Origin: Beverwykella pulmonaria
Lineage: Eukaryota; Ascomycota; Dothideomycetes; Pleosporales; Melanommataceae
Assembly (NCBI GenBank): GCA_001599595.1
Contig: BCHH01000003.1
Location: forward strand, 2,630,825-2,694,824
Direction: 5' to 3'
Length of the DNA stretch: 64,000 nt
The translations under genes were made by a program, and so were the position numbers. The notes beneath the pieces were generated by a model. That model was not told the DNA's origin, did not search any database, and worked only from the letters and a program-made list of their open reading frames with translations. Of the stretch, positions 57,209 through 64,000 are shown one piece after another (the stretch's first letter is position 1; every line of letters starts with the position of its first letter).

Positions 57209-58108
57209 GTTGAAGTAACGATTGGAAGAACGGATGGTAGGAAAATCGAGTACCGATTCAATATATGTCGATAGTCAAGGGTAGGTTCAGATCCCAGCAG
57301 TGAAAGTCGGGCGATGATTTTATGAATGTGTATTTGTGCCCTGGCGAGTATGGGCGGGAGTGTTTAGACTATTATTCTTCGTGAGAAACTCCGACTCTGA
57401 CGTCGCCTTTTTATATCTTCTCCCAAAGCTAAATCTCCTAGTCCACTTTAAATAAGCGATATTGATGTCAAGATATCCATTCATTGATTTGGACGAAACT
57501 GATCGGGTTTTCTACTCTGACCACTTCTGACATTGCAATCTACCACTGCGTCATACGTCCACTAACGCCGGATCTAAATCTGGCCTCTGCGTAGACACAG
57601 TCATAAGCGCATGTGTATCTTTGACTCTCTCCGACTCTCTCCCGTATTCTACTTCGACTTCAGGTATGTAGCTGTGAAGGGCCCGATCACGTGGACTTTA
57701 GCGACTCGGAAATCCTTTTCCTTTTCCTATCCTATCCCAGTGCGCCAGCCCTGGAGTACCAGACAAGCTTTCTAGAGACGAGCACGCGGGGTAAGTGATG
57801 GGCCGCGGGGCAGTGAGCTTCTCCACACATCTCATGCTCACGGTTCGCGTTTCGCGTCCTTTAAAGGAGTTGCAGATGCTCAGCCAGAAGACATCCGAGA
57901 AATATCGGAGGTTGGAAGACCTTTCTTCCGTATTTTAAGGCAAATATTTTTTAGTAATTAGCTGGAATAGCTATCGTACCTCAATGTTGGCTGCTTTCTC
58001 TTCATCAGCAACAATCTCGAGGCTACGGACATTTCCCTCAACTCAACTGCATAAGAAACGGTTTTTTTCTCAATCACTTATCCCTCCACCACCCTATCTA
58101 CAACTAAA
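57209..58108. promoter_or_regulatory. Shared divergent promoter, VOC and SDR genes
   Basis: 900 bases between two head-to-head start codons. A CACGTG site lies near 57690. No operator or coding frame was recognised. Confidence 0.5.
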
Positions 58109-59018
58109 ATGTCAATAAATGGCGTCCCCATTAATGAAACGCACTTCTCAAAAACATACTCCATGACGCCCCCAATCTTCAACATGACTGGAAAAGTAAT
58201 CGCTATCACTGGGGGCGCGGCAGGAATCGGCCTCGCGACTGCCCACCTGCTCGTCTCGCAAGGCGCAAAAGTCGCAATCTCAGACGTCAACGCTACGAAT
58301 CTCTCCACCGCTGAAAAAGCACTAAAAGCCGCGTGTAAAGACGGAGGGGAGGTTATGGCGACGCAAGTCGACGTCCGCGATCGGCCACAAGTCGATGGCT
58401 GGGTTAAAGAGGTGGTGGAGAAGTTTGGGAAATTATCTGGGGCGGCGAACCTTGCGGGCGTGATTCCGAAGTCCATCAATATTGAAAGAGTGGAGGATCT
58501 GAATGATGCGGACTGGAAGTTTGTTCTCGACGTAAATATTACCGGTGTGATGCAGTGTATGCGGGCACAGATTCCGAATATGGAAGAGAAGGGAAGTATT
58601 GTTAATGCGGCGAGCATTGCGGCGTTGGGTGGGTTTCCAAAAAATGCGGCGTACACGGTAGCCAAACACGGGGTTGTGGGGTTGACGAAGACGGCAGCGA
58701 AGGAGGTGGGGGATAGAGGAATCAGAGTAAATTGTATTGCGCCGTAAGTGTGATATTTCTCTGTTGATAGAGGGTCGGAGGCGAAGAGGTCGTGCTTTGC
58801 TCTTGTGCATTGCTGATCTTCGTGATAGTGGAATCATCGATACAGAAATGCATCGCGAGTCGGTCAGAATCAGGGGCCAGGAAGGGGACTACAAGATCCA
58901 GATCCCACGGAAGGGAAGAGCAGAGGAGGTTGCGGCGCTCATTTTGTGGTTGATGTGTGATGGGTCGCAGTACATTACTGGGACAGTACAGATCATTGAC
59001 GGTGGTATCATGGCGTAG
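58109..59018 (+). CDS. Short-chain dehydrogenase/reductase
   Basis: Two exons (58109-58743 and 58829-59018, intron 85 nt) encode 274 residues. Cofactor motif TGGAAGIG (about residue 32) lies in a Rossmann fold, with SDVN after the second strand, where an acidic residue favours NAD. The order continues with VDVRD, a NLAG motif (here NLAGVIPK), catalytic Ser in NAASIAALGG, and YTVAK (Tyr and Lys at about 181-185). IRVNCIAPGIIDTEM is completed by the splice. The C-terminus closes with YITGTVQIIDGGIM, as in classical SDRs. Substrate unknown; such enzymes oxidise alcohols or reduce carbonyls. Its divergent VOC neighbour hints at a small catabolic or detoxification pair. Confidence 0.9.
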
Positions 59019-59745
59019 GTTGCGTACTTCCCCTGAAAATAATGCAAGTAACATCTGTAGTGGCGGGAGCAATGACATCGGAGGTAGCGCCCCTTTGAAG
59101 GGGTAGATCATGATGTCCAAGTTGCATTACTGACTCTTTCCGCTCTTGCCTACTAGTTGTAGGCTCTGGGTTACCAGCTGGTTCTGTGGCCTTCCTGTTC
59201 GAAGTTAACTTGCAACCCCAACATTGAGACACATGTTGAATTCCACGTTTTTCTAGCAGAGAGAGATGCACGCTATGAACCGAATTCCCAATGAAAATTT
59301 GTTTGGCGTGATTGATTGATGTCGGTCATGGCTGCTTGATCGTGGACAGTTCGGATGGCTATGAGCGGACTGCGCATGTGCGTGGATCTCGGAAAATTCG
59401 ATGTCTGCGCCCATGGATGGACGACATTACTTTCACTTCTAGTGGCGGCTCTAGAGGTCGATACATTGGCCTGCCACAGAATTTCATTGACCATGATGAG
59501 GGTTGGGTACCGCTGAAAGATGCAGCAAGCAATGACACTTAGTATCAAGAGGAGTCCAGAAGGGAAGGGGAGTGGCGGGCTCTACAGTTCCAACCTTAAG
59601 CTTTCTTCGCTCTGAAATTTTGTAGAATTATCCTACCCTTACAACCTCCCGCTAATACCAGAAAGTCATCATCAGCCCTATGCGCGCTGCGGGGCGCAAT
59701 TTCACGCAGCGCCGCCCGTCAATGGGTAACGTCCCCACTGCGTGG
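59019..59745. other. Intergenic with a partial repeat-like fragment
   Basis: No gene seen. From about 59655 to 59730 the sequence (for example TCATCATCAGCCCTATGC) resembles the internal part of the dispersed repeat, out of order relative to copy C, so a second truncated copy or a rearrangement may be present. Confidence 0.5.
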
Positions 59746-60342
59746 CAGAAAACCTACCGTGCCGGAAAATATGAGGGGTACTTCGACTTCAAGCGACTAT
59801 AACTCTGCGCGCACATTAAGCTTTGTTATATTTCTTTACAAGTCATGTACTATAGCTAATTTTGAATATTTAGGATACCTCCCACTTCTAAATTACGTTA
59901 GCATTGTCGCCTTTAGGCTTCATTCGCAAAGAGCCTCCTTCTGTAGCGTATTAGACTTTCTTCCCTACAGCACTACCGCCATGCCATTACTACTCCAAAT
60001 TCTTGTAAAGGGTCTTGTCCAACCCTTAGAACCCCACTCCGATGCTGGCAAGTCATAATCAGCCTTGTGCCTGCTGTCGCGCGCAAAAGCAATTACCAAT
60101 CTTGGCTAGTGCAAAACAATCCTGTACCTACGTAATCATCGCGGTGTAATTTATTTGCGATGACTGTTAGGCCTGTGGCTGTGCGGATGCTTGGCGGGCG
60201 GGCCAACCTTAGCCCCGCTTGCGGTCCCCACAACCTTGGCGATGCCTCTGGTCAACCAACTCAACTCTCTAAAAACACCTACAGAATTCGCCACCTCAAC
60301 AAGGTTATGGCAGGAGCGGGTCGGCCGTCCTCCCTGCTAGTG
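59746..60342 (+). repeat. Dispersed degraded repeat, copy C
   Basis: Shares landmarks with copies A and B in the same order, from GTGCCGGAAAATATGA to GTCGGCCGTCCTCCCTGCTAG. It ends about 60 bases before the transposon. The differences are again mostly transitions. Confidence 0.85.
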
Positions 60343-60405
60343 TCATCGATGCGTTCGTCCACCTCTGCTGACGTTCTAGTGGCAAACTTTCAACACGTGG
60401 TTCTA

Positions 60406-60441
60406 CAAGGGGTAAAAAAAATATATCTGCTCGTCACGTGT
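60406..60441 (+). repeat. Left terminal inverted repeat of the transposon
   Basis: 36 bases beginning CAAGGGGTAAAAAAAA and ending GCTCGTCACGTGT; matches the right end exactly when reversed. Confidence 0.95.
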
Positions 60442-60557
60442 ATTTACTTGGCCATCATCAAAACCATCACCAGCACACTGAGTTCGACAAATAAACGTCA
60501 ATATCGCAGCGTTTCGATCGATTTTTGTCGCATATTAAATGTCAAATATGGCTGTAT

Positions 60558-62042
60558 TTATGCTGTAAAGTTGTTGTTCCCATCATGATCTAAGCACTTA
60601 TCGGCGACCTTGACAAAGTACTCAGGATCAAGGTGCTCCTCTATATACCTTCGCATCTCCTGATTGCGCTGCCAGATCCACTGTACATGCTCCTTGGCCG
60701 CTTGTTTAGCAGCCTTGCTGCCGCTGTCAACCTCATATTCACCAAGAAAGCCCTCAAGACGGCCAAAACAGCGCTCAATCGGATGCAGATCTGGTGAGTT
60801 TGGCGGGTGTGGCGCAAACAGTATGCCCTTCTCTTTAATCTCTGGGGCACAGTAGCGTAATCCAAGGCCGTGGAGGTAGACGTTGTCCTGCACTAGATAG
60901 ACGCGGCAGCCAGGATTGTGTGTGCAGATAGCCTCGTAGTATGGGAATACATGAGCTTTAAGTATATTCTCTGCGTACCAGAGGCCGCTCATGCCCTTTC
61001 CAGCTTTGTATAGGAAGTCCTCCTGTTTGAAGAATTGTTCAGGTGTTACTTTGTGTTTTGTGCCTTTCCTTAGAGCGCCCCCCTTCTTGCCCTCAGCTTG
61101 GTTGCGCGCCAGGGCCTCCTTATTCTGCTTCTTAATATTGGTATTGACCTCTCTTAAAGCCCTCTCCTCAGCCGTGCTAGCCATTGTAGCGCGAGCTTGC
61201 TTCCTAGTAACCTTCTCCTTTAGCTTCTGATTTGCTACGCTGATCTTGCCTTCTAATTGCTTCTTGAGATCATCCTGATCAGGCTCCCATATCACACACG
61301 GGCGCAGGTAGTCGCAGGTAGTATCAGTTGACGCAGCTGCGCATATCATTAGATTGAATTTTGGTTGATCAACGTGTATAGCGAACTCGTTTGCATCAGC
61401 GCCTTGAGGCCGTGATATCATCTGCTTGCCACCACGCAGATTGCGGCCACCAATAGCCTTTGAGGTCTCATCATAGCAGACGAATATCAGCTTTGGATAG
61501 TGTAGGTTGTACTCCTGGATCAGCCAGCTTGAATACACGCGGCGCTGGTGCTGAGCATCCTCATTTATCATGGGCTTCTTTGTGCGTACTCCTCGGACGA
61601 TTGCGTAGTTATGTTCGTCGTCTTGGTGGTAGATCATGATATTGTGGATTGTTTCTTGGCAGAGCGTGATATTGTGTTCTGCAAGGATATCAGATATCGC
61701 GTCAATCGGCTCATATTCATTGAACTCTAATATATCGTGTCGAAGGCGCTTTGAGAGCTCTGAGCCATCACAAACCTTGACTGGACGTCCCTGCTTTTTG
61801 TATGATCGTCGTACTGCTTCAAGGAGTTGAGCCAAGGTTGGTTCATTGATGCTATCACCTTTGGCCTTCTTGTAGGCTGTCTGATAGATAATACCGCATT
61901 GGGTGTCTCCAACGTGGATTTGAGAGCTGATTTGAGGGAAGGAGAGGTTCTGTGTATAGCGCAAGGTAATGATTGCAGCGCGTTGCTCATGGGTGAGATT
62001 TTTGATGCCTTTTCGGCTTGTTGAGGGGCGTATAGAGCTCAT
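60558..62042 (-). CDS. Tc1/mariner-type transposase (DDE_3 domain)
   Basis: One exon of 494 codons filling the transposon. An N-terminal helix-turn-helix region (about residues 16-60, LTHEQRAAIITLRY) and a second paired-like region bind the inverted repeats. The catalytic acids appear as FVCYDETSK (about residue 190), LVQDNVYLHG (about 383) and the Glu of SPDLHPIERCFG (about 420), with 36 residues between the second and third acid. A long Lys/Glu/Ala-rich insertion (about 270-345) lies between the first two acids. The enzyme would cut and paste the element at TA sites. The gene is intact. Confidence 0.95.
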   Translation of the reverse strand: MSSIRPSTSRKGIKNLTHEQRAAIITLRYTQNLSFPQISSQIHVGDTQCGIIYQTAYKKAKGDSINEPTLAQLLEAVRRSYKKQGRPVKVCDGSELSKRLRHDILEFNEYEPIDAISDILAEHNITLCQETIHNIMIYHQDDEHNYAIVRGVRTKKPMINEDAQHQRRVYSSWLIQEYNLHYPKLIFVCYDETSKAIGGRNLRGGKQMISRPQGADANEFAIHVDQPKFNLMICAAASTDTTCDYLRPCVIWEPDQDDLKKQLEGKISVANQKLKEKVTRKQARATMASTAEERALREVNTNIKKQNKEALARNQAEGKKGGALRKGTKHKVTPEQFFKQEDFLYKAGKGMSGLWYAENILKAHVFPYYEAICTHNPGCRVYLVQDNVYLHGLGLRYCAPEIKEKGILFAPHPPNSPDLHPIERCFGRLEGFLGEYEVDSGSKAAKQAAKEHVQWIWQRNQEMRRYIEEHLDPEYFVKVADKCLDHDGNNNFTA

Positions 62043-62121
62043 GATATTGATTGAGTTGTGATGATATCTGGTGGCAAATCTACAAACATTCTGCCGAGGG
62101 CGGTGATACTAGCGTTGATTG

Positions 62122-62157
62122 ACACGTGACGAGCAGATATATTTTTTTTACCCCTTG
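62122..62157 (-). repeat. Right terminal inverted repeat of the transposon
   Basis: Reverse complement of the left 36-bp end without mismatch, ending CCCCTTG before the TA duplication. Confidence 0.95.
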
Positions 62158-62228
62158 TATAACATCGGGAATTCGGTTAAATTTTCCAAACCATGTACTA
62201 ACCATGGTTGACCACCGGTTACCACACT

Positions 62229-62312
62229 AACCATACAAACCATACAAACTATACAAACTATACAAGCCATACAAGCCATACAAACCATATACAAACCATA
62301 TACAAACTATAC
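62229..62312 (+). repeat. About 10-bp tandem repeat array
   Basis: Roughly eight or nine units of ACCATACAAA and close variants (ACTATACAA, GCCATACAA, ACCATATACAA). Confidence 0.85.
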
Positions 62313-62423
62313 AAATTGTAGAAACCTTTTGTTTGTGTCTCAAATCATTCAGGCTTAGAGAGTACGACCTTGGAGAAGATGACACTGTGTCACAGTAACC
62401 ACCGCGACACCAATCCTAAATAA

Positions 62424-62490
62424 TGGTCCTAAACGACGGCCCCGAACGACAGTCCTGAACGGTCCTGAACGACGGTCCTGAACAACAGTC
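62424..62490 (+). repeat. Imperfect 14-bp tandem repeats
   Basis: Several degenerate copies of GTCCTGAACGACGG and variants. Confidence 0.6.
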
Positions 62491-62536
62491 CCGACAAGTA
62501 CTGTACTCCGCAGCACAGTACTTCACACACCCAAAC

Positions 62537-62597
62537 TTGCGCACAATACTGACTAATACCCTTTGCGCACAATACTGACTAATACCCTTTGCGCACA
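62537..62597 (+). repeat. 26-bp tandem repeat
   Basis: Two exact copies plus a partial third of a 26-base unit starting TTGCGCACAATACTG, at 62537, 62563 and 62589. Confidence 0.9.
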
Positions 62598-63639
62598 TCA
62601 TCCCATTCTGACTCACAGTACACTGACGGTGACGACCGTTGGCACTGTACTGTGACTCACAGTGCAACGAGCTCGGCAACTAGCCGACCTGACCTAACCT
62701 AAAATACTAAACTAAGTCCTAACTGGGCTTGGCCCGCGCACGAACCAGACCCCTAATGCACAAACCATGCTAAGTATTTATTTAAACGCGAAGGACCTCT
62801 AGTTAAGCTCCTTACACAACGTTTTGTATGATAATTTATCGCACCTAAGATTGTATCTGTAGTATCTAATATTTAATTAAACCTTTATCCTCTGCTACTA
62901 ATAGCCTCTTGTGACAAGGCAGGCGCGCAGCAGAAGCACACCACTTAGGTAAACGCGGCAATTATAGAGCACGTAAGTTAAGGAGACCGCAGAAACAATA
63001 CGTCTTGTTTGGAACACAGCTAATAAGGTGTCACACAGCAAGCATACACCTAGACAAAAGTTAAACCTAAACAGACAGGAATTGCTGGGGACAGCAAGCG
63101 TTGAACAATAGTTGTGTTGGGCGTTAGGGGGCATTATAGGGCATTGGGGGCGTTGGGTGCTCGTGTAAGGCAAGCGTGGATTGAAGTGGCATGTGTGATA
63201 GAACAATATATATGTTTTTGACACAAAGCTCTGAAACCTGATACAAACCTTTCCCTAGTGTAGAGAATTTACTACTAAAGTGATACATACTATAATAACA
63301 AATAAAGTCAACCTGGGTAATCAGGGTAACCAGATACCTGTATAGATTGCTCGTGGTAACCACAGCTAATCACGGTAATCGCGACCCGCCAAATGAGGCT
63401 CTTGTAATCTCACTAACCACCAAATCTCACTAACCTAGCTAACCATGGTTAACCATGGTTAACCACAGCAACCAGATTCTAATTTACATTTTGCCGATGA
63501 AGTAGCCATCTTGTCACCTGATGAGAAGATGCCTGAAGCTTCGCTGTGGCAAATCAGAAGAGTATATCCCTCTATGAAATAGAGATAAAAAAGAAAATAA
63601 GGATAGTAAATCATATCTACACACACGCTTGAGCCTATG

Positions 63640-64000
63640 TTAGGCTAAAATTTCGCATATCCAGACTCTTCCAGTTCTGGTACCAATGCCAATCCTCTTC
63701 CCTGACACTATTGAACATAACGACCGATATTCTGATGGTATCCATACTAACTTCTCAGATTTACGTGTTATCCATGCCCCATCTGAACTTAACGCTAGGC
63801 ATTCGTATTCTAGAGTCCGAGGATCTGTGGCAATTGGTGTACTATGAACTAATTGAGTTGCACTAATACTAAAGGTACCACTTTCAGTGTGAAGATACAA
63901 ACCAGTGGTGTCAAACGATATATTTCTAAGCACCTGGCCAAGAATAAGCGTCTGCAGGCACTCGCCACTGCTCGCGTCCCAGATCTTGACCGTCTTGTCG
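63640..64000 (-). CDS. C-terminal part of an NLR-like protein with WD40 repeats (5' partial)
   Basis: The gene enters from the right edge, so only about 120 C-terminal residues are seen. The first complete piece is the canonical end of a WD40 blade, DKTVKIWDASSGECLQTL. The conserved tail of fungal NACHT/WD proteins follows: VLRNISFDTTGLYLHT, YECLALSSDGAWITRKSEKLVWIPSEYR and a final GKRIGIGTRTGRVWIC before the stop at 63640. In this family an N-terminal effector (HET or other) and a NACHT ATPase precede a WD40 array that senses non-self signals. The N-terminal domains are outside the window, so the exact architecture is unknown. Confidence 0.85.
   Translation of the reverse strand, partial: DKTVKIWDASSGECLQTLILGQVLRNISFDTTGLYLHTESGTFSISATQLVHSTPIATDPRTLEYECLALSSDGAWITRKSEKLVWIPSEYRSLCSIVSGKRIGIGTRTGRVWICEILA

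Larger units (their letters stand above)
60406..62157 (-). mobile_element. Complete Tc1/mariner-type DNA transposon
   Basis: A 1752-bp element bounded by perfect 36-bp terminal inverted repeats and flanked on both sides by TA (60404-60405 and 62158-62159), the classic target-site duplication of the Tc1/mariner superfamily. It contains one full transposase gene. No stop, frameshift or transition-heavy damage is seen, unlike the older repeat copies in the window. It looks recent and possibly still mobile. Confidence 0.95.
62158..63639. other. Gene-free, tandem-repeat-rich stretch
   Basis: About 1.5 kb with no gene recognised. It contains the three short tandem arrays listed separately, several TAACCATGGTT palindromes (62205 and 63439-63465), and the 3' side of the NLR-like gene at its right end. 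Confidence 0.6.

Noticed and set aside
62220..62600. Possible CRISPR-like array
   Set aside because: The arrays are simple head-to-tail tandem repeats without unique spacers, in a eukaryotic genome.

Overview
The window looks like nuclear DNA of a filamentous ascomycete (Pezizomycotina). Many genes are interrupted by 46-180 nt GT-AG introns, there are HET-domain, ankyrin and NACHT/WD40-type genes, a secondary-metabolism locus, and repeats whose copies differ mostly by C/T and G/A transitions, as repeat-induced point mutation (RIP) leaves them. I cannot place it to class or genus from sequence alone.

Region 1 (1-13.7 kb) is a decaying accessory block. An F-box gene is followed by an intact FAD monooxygenase, a cytochrome P450 stub, a broken chimeric terpene synthase, an MFS exporter with an early stop in its C-terminal tail, a stub of an alpha/beta hydrolase, a relic of a second hydrolase, and a frameshifted membrane-protein gene. 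Together these read as a dead terpenoid cluster of the terpene synthase + P450 + FMO + transporter kind.

Region 2 (13.7-23.3 kb) is repeat-rich. It holds an unusual protein with two HET domains in one chain, an ankyrin gene, and two inverted copies of a degraded repeat that bracket the ankyrin gene. The third copy lies 40 kb away, beside a transposon.

Region 3 (23.3-59 kb) is mostly conserved core genes: a hormone-sensitive-lipase-type hydrolase, cytochrome b5 reductase (cbr1), a glyoxalase-fold protein, APC/C subunit 3 (Cdc27/BimA), a TMEM208/SND2-like ER protein, mitoribosomal protein mS45 (Bot1/Mrps35), a Whi3/Scw1-type RNA-binding protein with a long GC-rich upstream region, a secreted GH1 beta-glucosidase, an acylglycerol-phosphate acyltransferase, two membrane proteins, and a divergent glyoxalase-fold/SDR pair.

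Region 4 (59-64 kb) is again dynamic. The third repeat copy sits beside an apparently intact Tc1/mariner-type transposon (perfect 36-bp terminal inverted repeats, TA duplication, full 494-codon transposase). Several short tandem-repeat arrays follow, and then the WD40 C-terminus of an NLR-like gene that runs off the window.

Exon joins were worked out by hand from splice consensus, reading-frame phase and family similarity. No alignment or search could be run.
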